64,000 nucleotides of DNA from Thermoplasmata archaeon (GCA_021810575.1 JAJZIN010000001.1:106377-170376), one strand, 5' to 3'. Counted from the first letter of the stretch, positions 24,290 to 33,956 are shown. Notes: generated from the sequence alone by a model not told the origin. Made by a program: numbers and translations.

Positions 24290-25089
24290 GTGGACTAGGC
24301 CCATTAACGGTGAGAGAACTGAAGAAGTGGTACAGGAATCCAGTATTCTTTATTACGGGTCTTTTGCAGCCATTCTTCTGGATTGCACTCTTTGGTAGTG
24401 CCTTTGATATAACAAAATTCTTCCCGCAGGCAAGCGGCCTCATACTGGATGGTGCTCCCAATTATATCACGTATATAGTTGGAGGTGTACTGACTATTTC
24501 CTCCCTTTTTACTGCAATGTTCGCTGGGACAAACATCATATTTGACAGGAGACTTGGACCCATGGGAAGATTCCTCTCTTCACCCATCAGGAGAAGCTCC
24601 ATAGTTTTCTCAAAGATTCTGTCCTCGACCATAAGGGTAATGCCTCAGGCTCTGATCCTGATTCTGGCAGCCCTGGTCATACCTAATGGCTTGAAATTTG
24701 TGCATGGTTTTACATTTCTAGATGCGCTTGTCATTGTTGCAGCAATCATCCTTGTATCTTTCATCTTTTCATCAATATTCAGTGTGATAGCCATTCGTAT
24801 GACCAACATGAATTCCATATTTGGAATAGTGAACCTAGTCAACCTGCCTCTCCTGTTTGTGAGCTATGCCATGTTTTCATCAGCAATGATGGCTTCATGG
24901 CTCTCAAATGTAGCCGCCTATAACCCTGTCTCATGGTCAGCTGAAGCAATGAGAATGGTTATCATAAATGGTAATCTTACAGGCTCACAATGGACTCAGG
25001 TTGGACAGTGGCTGGGTGCACTGGCAATCCTTGCCCTTGGATTGTTGCTTCTAACAGCTTACCTTGCAGAAAAGGAGATCAGAGATTGA
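24286..25089 (+). CDS. ABC-2 type permease of the PadR-linked exporter
   Basis: The 267-residue protein has six hydrophobic segments (about 20-40, 60-85, 110-130, 140-165, 175-200 and 235-260) and the ABC-2 block FDRRLGPMGRFLSSP. The family tail NPVSWSAEAMR is also present. It pairs with the preceding ATPase, with which it overlaps by 4 bp, to form an exporter. The substrate is unknown. Confidence 0.9.
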   Translation: MSGLGPLTVRELKKWYRNPVFFITGLLQPFFWIALFGSAFDITKFFPQASGLILDGAPNYITYIVGGVLTISSLFTAMFAGTNIIFDRRLGPMGRFLSSPIRRSSIVFSKILSSTIRVMPQALILILAALVIPNGLKFVHGFTFLDALVIVAAIILVSFIFSSIFSVIAIRMTNMNSIFGIVNLVNLPLLFVSYAMFSSAMMASWLSNVAAYNPVSWSAEAMRMVIINGNLTGSQWTQVGQWLGALAILALGLLLLTAYLAEKEIRD

Positions 25090-25144
25090 AAATAGAATCC
25101 TTTTACCAATTTTTTAATAAAAATAATTTAAATCCTTTCCTGTA

Positions 25145-26707
25145 ATGTCTCCTCAATACATGAATATTTACGAAGATATACTGGGGAAGATAGATAGTGG
25201 TGAAATTAAAACCAAAGATGATTTACAGCATCAAAAGGTTAAGCTCTCTAAAAAATATGGCCTTGACCATGTTCCATCCAATTCAGAAATCCTCAATTCA
25301 GGATATGCAAAGGAAAATTCATTTAATCTTTTGAGATTGAAACCGACAAGAACTATTTCCGGAGTAGCAGTTGTGGCAGCTATGACTTCCCCGGAGATCT
25401 GTCCTCATGGAAGATGCATTTTCTGTCCCGGAGGAATGGAAAATAATTCTCCCCAGGCATATACGGGTTACGAACCATCTGCTCTGAGGGGCAGAATGAA
25501 TAACTATGATCCCTTCAGCATCACATTTGGCAGACTGAAGCAGCTTGAAACTATAGGGCATGATACGAGCAAGGTGGATCTCATTGTAATGGGTGGGACA
25601 TTCACAGCCAGATCAAGAGAGTATCAGGAGTCTTTTGTAAAGGGGTGTTTCGATGGAATGAATGGGTTCCAGTCTGAAACACTTGAAGAAAGCATTAAGT
25701 TCAATGAAAACGCCAAGAGACGATGCATAGGATTAACAGTGGAGACAAAACCAGACTGGTTCCTGGAAAAAGATATAAAGCTTGCACTTTCCTATGGCAC
25801 AACAAAAGTTGAATTGGGTGTACAGATAATTAATGAAGAAGTGCTGAAGATTAATCACAGGGGTCATGGTGTGAAAGAGATAGTTGAGTCTACTAAGCTC
25901 TCTCGTGATGCTGGTCTGAAGATAGTGTATCACCTGATGCCTGGCATGTATGGAGCAAGTTATGAAGATGATATGACCAGCTTTAGAAAGATAATCAGTG
26001 ATAATGATTTTAAGCCAGATATGTTCAAGATTTATCCCACTCTGGTCGTAAAGGGAACAAAACTTTACAACATGTGGAAAAATGGAGAATATAAGCCAAT
26101 GGAAACTGAGGAGGCTGCAGAACTCATATTCAATTTTATGAAGGAAATGCCACCATGGATAAGAGTTCAAAGAATGCAGAGAGACATACCTGTAAAGTTC
26201 ATTGACGCAGGAGTCATGAGAAGCGATCTCAGGAATATAGTTGACAGAAAATTGAAGGAAAACGGTATCAGAAGCATGGAGATAAGAGGGAGGGAAGTAG
26301 GATTCATATCGGAAAAAGATCCTGAACTGTCAATGAAAAGGACAGAATATGATGCTGGTAATTCAAAGGAAATATTCCTGTCTGTTGAGGACGAAAACAA
26401 TAATATCGCAGGATACCTGAGATTGAGGCACATAAATTATGACTCATTTCTTGAAGAGACCAGAAATACCGGCATGATAAGAGAACTAAGGGTTGTAGGA
26501 AACATTGTTCCAATTGGTACACATGAGAATTCCAATTACCAGCATAAGGGTATAGGGAAGTCTTTGGTCGCTGAAGCTGAAAGGATTACAAAGGAAGAAT
26601 TCAAGGAACAAAAAATTCTTGTTATAAGCGGAGTGGGGGTGAGAGAATATTTCAGGAAACTGGGATATGAGAGAGTCTCCTATTATATGGGAAAGAATTT
26701 AGGATAA
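25145..26707 (+). CDS. elp3: Archaeal Elp3, tRNA uridine-34 carboxymethyl-type acetyltransferase / radical SAM enzyme
   Basis: The 520-residue protein has a radical SAM domain with the cluster cysteines Cys86, Cys91 and Cys94 in CPHGRCIFCPGG. The C-terminal GNAT domain (about 375-520) contains QHKGIGKSLVAEAERI, the acetyl-CoA loop. Length and domain order match Elp3, which on its own in archaea adds a carboxymethyl group to C5 of wobble uridine in tRNA using acetyl-CoA and SAM. It appears to be transcribed alone. Confidence 0.95.
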   Translation: MSPQYMNIYEDILGKIDSGEIKTKDDLQHQKVKLSKKYGLDHVPSNSEILNSGYAKENSFNLLRLKPTRTISGVAVVAAMTSPEICPHGRCIFCPGGMENNSPQAYTGYEPSALRGRMNNYDPFSITFGRLKQLETIGHDTSKVDLIVMGGTFTARSREYQESFVKGCFDGMNGFQSETLEESIKFNENAKRRCIGLTVETKPDWFLEKDIKLALSYGTTKVELGVQIINEEVLKINHRGHGVKEIVESTKLSRDAGLKIVYHLMPGMYGASYEDDMTSFRKIISDNDFKPDMFKIYPTLVVKGTKLYNMWKNGEYKPMETEEAAELIFNFMKEMPPWIRVQRMQRDIPVKFIDAGVMRSDLRNIVDRKLKENGIRSMEIRGREVGFISEKDPELSMKRTEYDAGNSKEIFLSVEDENNNIAGYLRLRHINYDSFLEETRNTGMIRELRVVGNIVPIGTHENSNYQHKGIGKSLVAEAERITKEEFKEQKILVISGVGVREYFRKLGYERVSYYMGKNLG

Positions 26708-26776
26708 ATGCCCTTAATATGTTGGAATATCTGGTAAAACTCATTTGATGGATGGAATATTTTTTAAATAGTTACG

Positions 26777-27319
26777 TTAATGGTTATGTGGGTTAAAACT
26801 ACAAAAGCCTCCATAATTGCAGATTAGTAGGTGGACGGAGCCACTCGACGGCATTTCTATTTCTATCTCCCATGTCCCCCTGGGAACTGGCGTGTATCCT
26901 GTGTGTTTTCCATACACGATGAAACTCCCTCTTGTTTGGTTTGGATTGCCGTTGTCCAGACAGATTACGAAGTAATTATGTGCTTCTGAGGAATTGGAAT
27001 AATTCAATGACTTGATAATTGCAAGTCCAGAACAGCTGGAGTTATATGAAAACCAGTAATTCGTGAAATTAACTGACGTCCCAATGGTATATTCTGTTAT
27101 ATTCTGATAATACCAATTTTTATTTTTATATGTACCTGGATTAGGTATGAAAAATGTCTTATTTACTATTATCCTGAAGTCAGGAGGGTACTGTGCATGG
27201 GACACTGTCCTACTTTTATTATTTTGAGTGTTCTCAATATATGGTGAAAAAAAGGCAACTGAAGCAAAGAAAAATATTAATACAGTAATTACCACCATAA
27301 TCTTAATATGAAGTCGCAT
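26777..27319 (-). CDS. Membrane-anchored secreted protein of unknown function
   Basis: The 180-residue protein has an N-terminal hydrophobic anchor (about residues 6-26). The rest is extracytoplasmic and rich in Asn, Tyr and Ser with several NxS/T sequons. Two cysteines occur near the C-terminus (LICNYGGFC), and another pair earlier could form disulphides. The compact size suggests one beta-sandwich. No family was recognised. It is the nearest neighbour of the kdp operon but is divergently transcribed. Confidence 0.6.
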   Translation of the reverse strand: MRLHIKIMVVITVLIFFFASVAFFSPYIENTQNNKSRTVSHAQYPPDFRIIVNKTFFIPNPGTYKNKNWYYQNITEYTIGTSVNFTNYWFSYNSSCSGLAIIKSLNYSNSSEAHNYFVICLDNGNPNQTRGSFIVYGKHTGYTPVPRGTWEIEIEMPSSGSVHLLICNYGGFCSFNPHNH

Positions 27320-27639
27320 GCCCCACCCTAATATTTTCTTTGGATGAAAAACCGAAGTGGTTTTCTAAATGCGGAAAGATCCCCTGTCTTTCTATGTTAA
27401 TACAACGTGAATGCTGATCTATGTAATTTTCGCATTCAAACACAATTTCAAGTTTTATAGAATCCATTGATGTATGACCATGATTTAAATGCTTTAAAAA
27501 AGTTTCTACATTGAGATTAAGTGACTATTGCCCTCAATAGTTTTTTCTATTCAAATTGAACGATTTGTAATTTTTTTATTATTCCATTATTTAATTCTTT
27601 CTGAAAAACTTATTATAAGTTCTTTCATTGAAGACTGAA
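27320..27639. other. Intergenic region upstream of kdpFABC
   Basis: This 320-base divergent region holds the kdpF promoter at its right end. I looked for riboswitch-like or strong inverted-repeat structure and saw only AT-rich sequence with long T runs. No credible small gene was found in it. Confidence 0.5.
27610..27619 (+). promoter_or_regulatory. TATA box of the kdpFABC operon
   Basis: TTATTATAAG is centred about 25 nt before the kdpF ATG at 27640. It predicts a leaderless kdpFABC transcript and supports kdpF as the first gene. Confidence 0.55.
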
Positions 27640-27738
27640 ATGTATATAGAGATAGAGTGGTTGATTGTACCTATTGTGATAGTTGCATCTGGCTGTGCAT
27701 ATTTACTCTATAGCATAATTAGAGCTGAGAAAATATGA
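27640..27738 (+). CDS. kdpF: KdpF, small membrane subunit of the Kdp potassium pump
   Basis: This is a 32-residue single-helix peptide, MYIEIEWLIVPIVIVASG followed by CAYLLYSIIRAEKI. The second half matches the canonical KdpF pattern of a hydrophobic helix then YLxYxxIxAE. It ends in ATGA, overlapping the kdpA start by 4 bp, exactly where KdpF belongs. KdpF stabilises the KdpABC complex in the membrane. Its length makes it invisible to most gene finders. Confidence 0.85.
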   Translation: MYIEIEWLIVPIVIVASGCAYLLYSIIRAEKI

Positions 27739-29504
27739 GTTCTGGGATTACTGCGACCGGGAATTTCTGGTCAGCATTTTTTGTTAATAACAGGGTTGTT
27801 TCAGGCGTCATAATTATTGCCCTATATCTCATAATTATAAGCTTCTTCGGATATATGATTGCACCCTATATCAAGAAGTTGTATACCGGTGAAAATACAA
27901 GATTGAGAAAATATACGGATCCGATTATAAGCTTCATTGAAAAAGTTGCAGGTGTAGATAGAAATACAACTTATTCCTTCAAGGGTTATTTTGTATCACT
28001 TATAATTTTTAATTTTGTTGCCGGAATTATTTCCTTTCTCTTTCTAATTTTTCAGGGATATTTTTTCAGGGTTCCAGGACAGGATGTCATGTCTCCGAGC
28101 CTGGCTTTCAACACCGTTATAAGCTTTCTCACAAATACAAATTTACAGCATTATTCCTCTCCAACTACACTCACATACATAGATCTTACAGTTGTTATTA
28201 TAGGACTGATGTTTCTTTCAGCTGGTACTGGATTTGCAGCTTCAATGGCATTTGTTAGGGGAATAATGAATGATGATAAGAAACTTGGAAATTTCTTTCA
28301 CGACTTTTTGGTAGCCATATTTGACTTGATACTCCCACTTTCCCTCCTTGCTACCATATTATTAGTAATCGTTGGAGTTCCGGATACTACCTATTCCAGT
28401 ATTATAATTCACCCTTTCTTCGGAAAGATGACAGTAGATATACCAATTGGGCCTGTTGCTTCTCTGGAGGGTATTAAAAACATTGGAACAAACGGCGGCG
28501 GTTTTTATGGAGCCAATGCAGGATATCCCTTTGAAAATCCTGACTGGATCTCCAATCTTATTGAAGTTGTTTCGTTTACAATTATTCCAATAGGCTCAAT
28601 ATTTGCATTGGGGCAGGCGCTGAATAATAAGAAATTTGGAAGGGTAATTTACGGTGTTATAGTTGCATTATTCATATTCAGCGCCCTTCTAACATTCTTT
28701 GGTGAAATATCTGGGATTCCAGCAATGGCCAATCTTGGATTCAATTACGGTGGTAACTTTATTGGAAAGGAAACTGCGATAGGTATATCTCAAAGCTCCA
28801 TATTTTCCTCTGGAGCTACCATTACTTCTACTGGTGCGGCAAATTCTGCGCTGATTGATTATACACCCGCCGGTATCCTTGGTGTATTATTCCCCCTTCT
28901 TCTTAATGATCCTCTCGGTGGAGTTGGAACCGGTATCCTGAATATTTTTTCCTACGTAATTTTCACTGTGTTCATAGTTTCACTGATGGTAGGTAAACTG
29001 CCTGAAATAATGAGTCTCAAAGTCAGTGCAAAGGAGATGAAGTACTCTACTTACAGCCTTATAACCCATCCACTCATTGTTATTGTCCCAATGGGAATAG
29101 TACTTCTCCTATCACCAATTTTGATGACTTCGTTTGTAAATACGAGACCAGATCAGATAACTCAACTTTTATATGAATTTGCCTCTGCTGCTTCAAACAA
29201 TGGATCTGAGATGGGTGGATTTGCCACTAACACTGCATTTTTCAATATAATTGACGGCATAATCATGCTAATGGGTAGATTTCCAATAATGGCTTTTCAA
29301 CTTGTCATAGCTCAGTCCTTTGCCTCGAAAAAACCGAAAGTCCTCTATGGAAGAACTTTCGATATTGGTTCCTTCTGGTTTGGCATGATGCTGTTCTTTA
29401 CAATGTTGCTCTTGGGTTTGCTTTCTTTCTTCCCAATCCTTGCAGTTGGCCCGTTATTAAGCTGGGGAAGGACATTTTCCCTGATTATTAGAGGTGTCTT
29501 ATGA
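27735..29504 (+). CDS. kdpA: Potassium-transporting ATPase subunit A
   Basis: The 589-residue protein is the potassium-selective channel-like subunit of the Kdp P-type ATPase, with about ten helices. Selectivity-filter segments are visible, notably TNGGGFYGANAGYPFENP in the second repeat, together with NTNLQHY and ASNNGSEMGGF. The length agrees with family values. It overlaps kdpF and kdpB by 4 bp each. High-affinity uptake of this kind serves cells under potassium limitation or acid and osmotic stress. Confidence 0.96.
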   Translation: MSSGITATGNFWSAFFVNNRVVSGVIIIALYLIIISFFGYMIAPYIKKLYTGENTRLRKYTDPIISFIEKVAGVDRNTTYSFKGYFVSLIIFNFVAGIISFLFLIFQGYFFRVPGQDVMSPSLAFNTVISFLTNTNLQHYSSPTTLTYIDLTVVIIGLMFLSAGTGFAASMAFVRGIMNDDKKLGNFFHDFLVAIFDLILPLSLLATILLVIVGVPDTTYSSIIIHPFFGKMTVDIPIGPVASLEGIKNIGTNGGGFYGANAGYPFENPDWISNLIEVVSFTIIPIGSIFALGQALNNKKFGRVIYGVIVALFIFSALLTFFGEISGIPAMANLGFNYGGNFIGKETAIGISQSSIFSSGATITSTGAANSALIDYTPAGILGVLFPLLLNDPLGGVGTGILNIFSYVIFTVFIVSLMVGKLPEIMSLKVSAKEMKYSTYSLITHPLIVIVPMGIVLLLSPILMTSFVNTRPDQITQLLYEFASAASNNGSEMGGFATNTAFFNIIDGIIMLMGRFPIMAFQLVIAQSFASKKPKVLYGRTFDIGSFWFGMMLFFTMLLLGLLSFFPILAVGPLLSWGRTFSLIIRGVL

Positions 29505-31492
29505 ACAGTTATGCTGAAGCGGTTTTGAATGCTCTTAAGGAATTTGATCCAAGGAAACTGTACAGGAATCCTGTGATGTTCATAACAGAAATAGCACTCC
29601 TGTTTTCATTATATCTCATAGTCTTTCATCAGGAATATCATCTGGAAATGAGTGGACTCTACGTACCATTCTATATTTCAGTTGTAGTGCTTCTGTTCCT
29701 TACTATTTTCTTTTCAACACTAGGAGAAGCACTTGCCGAGGGAAAGAGCAGAAATATAACTGCAACTCTCAAAAAAATGAAGAGGGAAACGACTGGAAGA
29801 ATAGTTGATGGTTCATCTGAAAAAGTTGTAGATTCCTCTGAACTGAGGAAGGGCATGATTGTAGAAGTCAGGAAAAATGAAATGGTTCCTACTGATGGAG
29901 AGGTAGCTGAAGGTAGAGGATATTTCAATGAATCTGCAATTACTGGCGAATCGAAAGCAGTGTTCAAGGTAAATGGAGACAGTGTAACGGGTTCAACAAC
30001 ATTTCTTGATGATAGTATTAAGATAAGAATTACAGCTAATCCGGGAGAAACATTCCTGGACAAGATGATAGAGATGGTTGAGGGATCTGTCCGGAAAAAG
30101 ACTCCAAATGAAATAGCACTTTCAATTCTTCTGGCTGGCCTCACCCTTGTATTCATCGTTGTAACATCATCAATATTTCCTCTTGGAGGTTTCCTGTCAG
30201 ATCATGTGAACCTGATCATTCTGGTAGTTCTCCTGATAACACTGATTCCAACAACTATCGGTGCACTCCTTCCCGCCCTGGGGGTGGCCGCTATAAACAA
30301 GGTTTCGCAGTTCAATGTAATAGCCAAAAGTGGAAGAGCTGTGGAAAATGCTGGTGATATTGATACTATAATTCTCGACAAAACTGGCACTATTACAATG
30401 GGCGAACGTGATGCCTCCAAGATATATCCTAATAAGGGAATATCTGAAGAAGAAATGGCAAAGATCTGCTACCAGAGCTCATATTTAGATGAAACAAGGG
30501 AAGGTATTTCACTTGTAAAATATGTTTCAGAACGTTATCTGGGCCTTGAAAATTACAAAATCAATAATGCGGAGTTCATTCCGTTCTCCTCTGAGACAAA
30601 ATTCAGTGGAATAGCATACGAAGGCCATAAATTATTCAAGGGATCGCCTCACGCTATCTGGGATATTCTTGGTCAAAAGGACAATTTCATAGATGCAATA
30701 TGCGCTGAAATTTCCAGCAGAGGAGGAACAGCAATGGTACTGGTATTGGACAGCCAGGTGATTGGCGCAATAGAATTCAACGATATAATAAAACCTTGGA
30801 TAAACGAGAGAATCAAGACCATGAAAACCATGAATATCAAAACTGTCATGTGTACGGGAGATAACGAGCTTACAGCAGAATATATATCGCGAGAGGCAGG
30901 ACTTGATGAATTCGTTGCAAACAGCAAGCCTCAGGATAAGTACAAAAAGGTTGAGACAGAAAAGAATCAGCAGAGAATGGTGGCAATGGTCGGAGATGGT
31001 ACAAATGACGCTCCGGCACTGGCTCTAGCAGATGTGGGTCTCGCCATGAATAATGGGACACAGGCTGCAAAAGACGCTGCAAACATGATCGATCTTGATA
31101 ATGATCCAACAAAATTGATGGATGTGATCTTCCTTGGAAAGCAGATTCTCATAACAAGAGGTTCACTGACAACATTCAGTATTGCAAATGACATATCAAA
31201 ATATTTTGTCATAATTCCGGCAATTTTTTACGCATTCCCGGCACTATCGTTCATCAATATACTTGGTTTTACCGATCCTCTGCTTGCCATAACATCAGCA
31301 CTAATATTCAATACAATAATAATCCCACTTCTAATTCCACTTGCCATAAGAGGTGTTAGGTTCAAGCCATCAACTGTTGATGAGCTTCTGAAGAGGAATA
31401 TTACCATTTACGGATTTGGGGGAGTTGTCCTGCCATTTATAGCCATTGGCCTGATCTATCATTTGCTTCTTGGGGTGGGTATTTTATGGTAA
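29501..31492 (+). CDS. kdpB: Potassium-transporting P-type ATPase subunit B
   Basis: The 663-residue protein is the catalytic subunit. The phosphorylated Asp293 lies in LDKTGTIT. Other P-type motifs are the actuator-domain FNESAITGES (TGES) and the hinge MVGDGTNDAPAL. Membrane helices flank these domains as in other KdpB proteins. It overlaps kdpA by 4 bp and kdpC by 7 bp. It drives potassium uptake through KdpA at the cost of ATP. Confidence 0.96.
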   Translation: MNSYAEAVLNALKEFDPRKLYRNPVMFITEIALLFSLYLIVFHQEYHLEMSGLYVPFYISVVVLLFLTIFFSTLGEALAEGKSRNITATLKKMKRETTGRIVDGSSEKVVDSSELRKGMIVEVRKNEMVPTDGEVAEGRGYFNESAITGESKAVFKVNGDSVTGSTTFLDDSIKIRITANPGETFLDKMIEMVEGSVRKKTPNEIALSILLAGLTLVFIVVTSSIFPLGGFLSDHVNLIILVVLLITLIPTTIGALLPALGVAAINKVSQFNVIAKSGRAVENAGDIDTIILDKTGTITMGERDASKIYPNKGISEEEMAKICYQSSYLDETREGISLVKYVSERYLGLENYKINNAEFIPFSSETKFSGIAYEGHKLFKGSPHAIWDILGQKDNFIDAICAEISSRGGTAMVLVLDSQVIGAIEFNDIIKPWINERIKTMKTMNIKTVMCTGDNELTAEYISREAGLDEFVANSKPQDKYKKVETEKNQQRMVAMVGDGTNDAPALALADVGLAMNNGTQAAKDAANMIDLDNDPTKLMDVIFLGKQILITRGSLTTFSIANDISKYFVIIPAIFYAFPALSFINILGFTDPLLAITSALIFNTIIIPLLIPLAIRGVRFKPSTVDELLKRNITIYGFGGVVLPFIAIGLIYHLLLGVGILW

Positions 31493-32142
31493 ACTGGAAA
31501 GAAATAATTAGGGTTTTCAGAGGGTCTATAATTATCACGGTGATTGTATTTGTGCTTCTGGGGCTGGTAATTCCAACAGTCACTGCAGTCATAACGGAAA
31601 AGGTTGATCCTGGATCTGGGAATGGAAATCAGATAAAAATTAATGGTAAGGTGTATGGAAGTTATTATCTGGCACAGGCTTTCAACAAATCATACTTTTT
31701 CCAGCCAAGACCTTCTGCCATAGACTATAACCAATCTTCATCTGGTGCCCTTTGCTGTTCACCAAACACCAATGCCTCGCTGTTGCAGCTGGAGACGAAT
31801 TTAAAAGAATTCGAACAGATGAACAAGAACGTTTCAATTTCTCAAATTCCAGGAGAAGTTATAATGGATTCTGATTCAGGATTAGATCCTAATATCCCTC
31901 TCTCTGCTGCACTGCTGGAAGAACCTAGAGTTGCCAATTCGATCGTGTCTTTTGCGAAATCTGTAAATGTTACATTGAAACTACGGAATGTAGGCAGTTT
32001 CCTGAACAGCACAATAAACTCAACTGAAAGACAGAATTTTCCAATATTCGGTTCATATTATGTCAACATCATGTACCTTGATGTGCAGATTATAATATTC
32101 CTAATGAACAGTAACGTGTTAACAAACTCATCTCTTAATTAA
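31486..32142 (+). CDS. kdpC: Potassium-transporting ATPase subunit C
   Basis: The 218-residue protein has one N-terminal helix (about 15-38) and a large extracytoplasmic domain containing the KdpC motif FFQPRPSAIDYNQSSSG. An unusual Cys-Cys pair follows (ALCCSPN). The last 20 or so residues, including LDVQIIIFLMN, are more hydrophobic than in bacterial KdpC. It ends the operon and overlaps the convergent universal stress gene by 15 bp. Confidence 0.93.
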   Translation: MVNWKEIIRVFRGSIIITVIVFVLLGLVIPTVTAVITEKVDPGSGNGNQIKINGKVYGSYYLAQAFNKSYFFQPRPSAIDYNQSSSGALCCSPNTNASLLQLETNLKEFEQMNKNVSISQIPGEVIMDSDSGLDPNIPLSAALLEEPRVANSIVSFAKSVNVTLKLRNVGSFLNSTINSTERQNFPIFGSYYVNIMYLDVQIIIFLMNSNVLTNSSLN

Positions 32143-32937
32143 AACCGAGTCTGTTGGAACATCTTTTATTATTTTTTTAATATCTGAATTTATCCTTACG
32201 TTTGAATAACTATCCGGTCTAACACCCAGTACGACAAAATCTGAAGATGTGGAATAAACCCTTTGAAGTACTGAATCTCTCAGATCGCTTCCATGTATTT
32301 CCGCAATCTCATAATCAAGTTTTAGTTCTTTCCAGATCTCTGCGTTCATCAATGTTTTAAAACCGTGAATTTTCTTTTTATCGAATGACCTCATATCGCA
32401 TAGGTAGAATTTGGCGTTGAGTACCTTTGACATGACAGCGGCCAGATAGACAGATTTACGGGTATTCAGCCTTTCACTCATGGGAACCAGGATCTTCCTG
32501 TATGGATATGTACTCCTTTTGATGGAAAGAGAGGCAGTGGTATTCTTCGAATGCTTGATTATATAATCTCCGAGACCGCCAAATAATGACGCTGAGACAC
32601 CAGATCTTGATCTTGAACTGAAAAGAACTAGATCGTAGTTCTTCGAATTCGCCTCCCTTATAATGCCCTCCCTGACATTTCTTGCACTCTGTATCTTTGG
32701 AATAACCCTGAGTCCCTTCTGGCTGGATTCCTTATATGCCTGCATGACTACTGCGACCTTGTCACTCCATGTAACTTCCTTGGATTCGTCCTTTATTGTA
32801 AGTGCTGTTATTTCTGAGCCGAAAACCCTTGCGAAGTCACTTGCAAATTCGAAAGCCCTCCTGGAACTCTCCCCCTTTGCCATTGGCACTAGAATTCTAT
32901 CAGCCTTTGCATAATAAGAGGAAACTGAATCCATCAT
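32128..32937 (-). CDS. Tandem universal stress protein (two UspA domains)
   Basis: The 269-residue protein has two Usp domains, about 12-140 (starting ADRILVPMAKGESS) and 147-269 (starting YRKILVPMSERLNT). Usp proteins bind nucleotides and regulate other proteins under stress. In bacteria a Usp domain is part of the KdpD sensor, and stand-alone Usp proteins regulate several ion transporters. No KdpD or KdpE is present here, so a role in controlling the facing kdp pump is plausible but inferred. ATGs at 32937 and 32934 are both possible; the TATA box 25 nt upstream favours 32937. Confidence 0.82.
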   Translation of the reverse strand: MMDSVSSYYAKADRILVPMAKGESSRRAFEFASDFARVFGSEITALTIKDESKEVTWSDKVAVVMQAYKESSQKGLRVIPKIQSARNVREGIIREANSKNYDLVLFSSRSRSGVSASLFGGLGDYIIKHSKNTTASLSIKRSTYPYRKILVPMSERLNTRKSVYLAAVMSKVLNAKFYLCDMRSFDKKKIHGFKTLMNAEIWKELKLDYEIAEIHGSDLRDSVLQRVYSTSSDFVVLGVRPDSYSNVRINSDIKKIIKDVPTDSVLIKR

Positions 32938-33334
32938 TGATAATGTATTACATTAGCATAATAAATAGTTTTGTTTTGTATTTAAATATGAAATATTTAT
33001 AATATCTGAATTAAAACGATAAATAAAGGATATGATCAAGATAATTTTAAATTTAATACTGACAGATAGTATCATGATAACTAATAACAATAAACTTATT
33101 TTCTTGCCTAGTTTGCTATAATTAATTATGTTAAATATAGTTATTGGAAAATATTATGTCCATAATTCTATATCTGGCACATATTAATGTTTCATGGAAT
33201 GAACATAAGATGTGGATCTGGTTTATAATGTCTGTTTCTCCAAGTTTCTGAAACCAAAGATTGTAATCTACCCTGAAAAAGTTGAATGCAGAATTTATAG
33301 AAAACATTTTCATAGGGGGTAACTTACACTTACT
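32938..33334. other. AT-rich divergent intergenic region
   Basis: About 400 very AT-rich bases separate the universal stress gene from the HisA-like gene. They contain the Usp TATA box, a short AAATAT-gaa-ATATTT repeat near 32985-33000, and a TTTATAG element at 33294-33299. No credible gene was found. Confidence 0.5.
32958..32967 (-). promoter_or_regulatory. TATA box of the universal stress gene
   Basis: The minus strand reads TATTTATTAT, centred 25 nt upstream of the ATG at 32937. This predicts a leaderless transcript. Confidence 0.5.
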
Positions 33335-33814
33335 ATGCATTGTTTGATCATTCACAAAGGTAAAATCGAAGGCATGGAAGACATGGAAGAACTGGCAAGG
33401 GTTCCTTACGACGAGGCTTTTGTTGTTGACCTTGATGCAATATCACATTATCATTTTAATTTCAAACTGTATAATGAACTTTCTAAATATATCGAATTTA
33501 CGCTGATGGCATATCCATATAAGGAAAACGACCTGATGGATATAATAGTGTCAGGTGCGTCAAGGGTTGTCATAAATGATACCCTGGAAATAGATACCAT
33601 AAAGAAGTTTATCGATGTTACAGATGAACTTGTAATGCGATGTTCCGATAGTGAAAAGGCCCATATGTTTCACGGCCTGACAGGAAATATGTATCTTTCA
33701 TGCAAGATATTCGATGTTCCAGGTGTTTTTTTCTACTATGGACCATTTTTGAACAGGGGACCAAATATTATTCCACTGGAAAATTTTCCTGATGAATTAA
33801 GGATAGACTGCTAA
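33335..33814 (+). CDS. Uncharacterised alpha/beta protein, possibly a HisA/HisF-like half barrel
   Basis: The 159-residue protein shows repeated strand-helix units: VVDLDAISHYHFN, FTLMAYPY, IIVSGASRVVIND, DELVMRCSD and FFYYGPFLNRG. The pattern DLDA...SGAS..VI resembles half of a HisA/HisF-type barrel, and archaea have several uncharacterised HisA-like proteins. The catalytic residues of HisA are not recognisable, so no activity is claimed. A GGGGG stretch about 15 nt before the ATG may act as ribosome site. The pyr operon follows after 142 bases. Confidence 0.5.
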   Translation: MHCLIIHKGKIEGMEDMEELARVPYDEAFVVDLDAISHYHFNFKLYNELSKYIEFTLMAYPYKENDLMDIIVSGASRVVINDTLEIDTIKKFIDVTDELVMRCSDSEKAHMFHGLTGNMYLSCKIFDVPGVFFYYGPFLNRGPNIIPLENFPDELRIDC

Positions 33815-33956
33815 GACTTTTCATTTGACGTCTTAATAACATGCATTTTAAGAAAGGGCATGAATGATCAGGGAACTGTATATGCATAATGCTAGATTTT
33901 TTTTCCTGAATTTATGAAACAGTAAAATAACCCAACATAATGAAGTCCTGAGATAA

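Noticed and set aside
27320..27639. Riboswitch controlling kdpFABC
   Set aside because: No conserved helix pattern was visible, and the TATA spacing predicts a leaderless mRNA with no room for a leader.
29671..30156. 161-codon minus-strand frame inside kdpB
   Set aside because: It mirrors the actuator domain of KdpB and shows low-complexity Ser/Val/Ile content without any motif.
33131..33355. 74-codon minus-strand frame in the Usp/HisA-like gap
   Set aside because: It overlaps the start of the plus-strand gene and has an AT-driven composition with no promoter.
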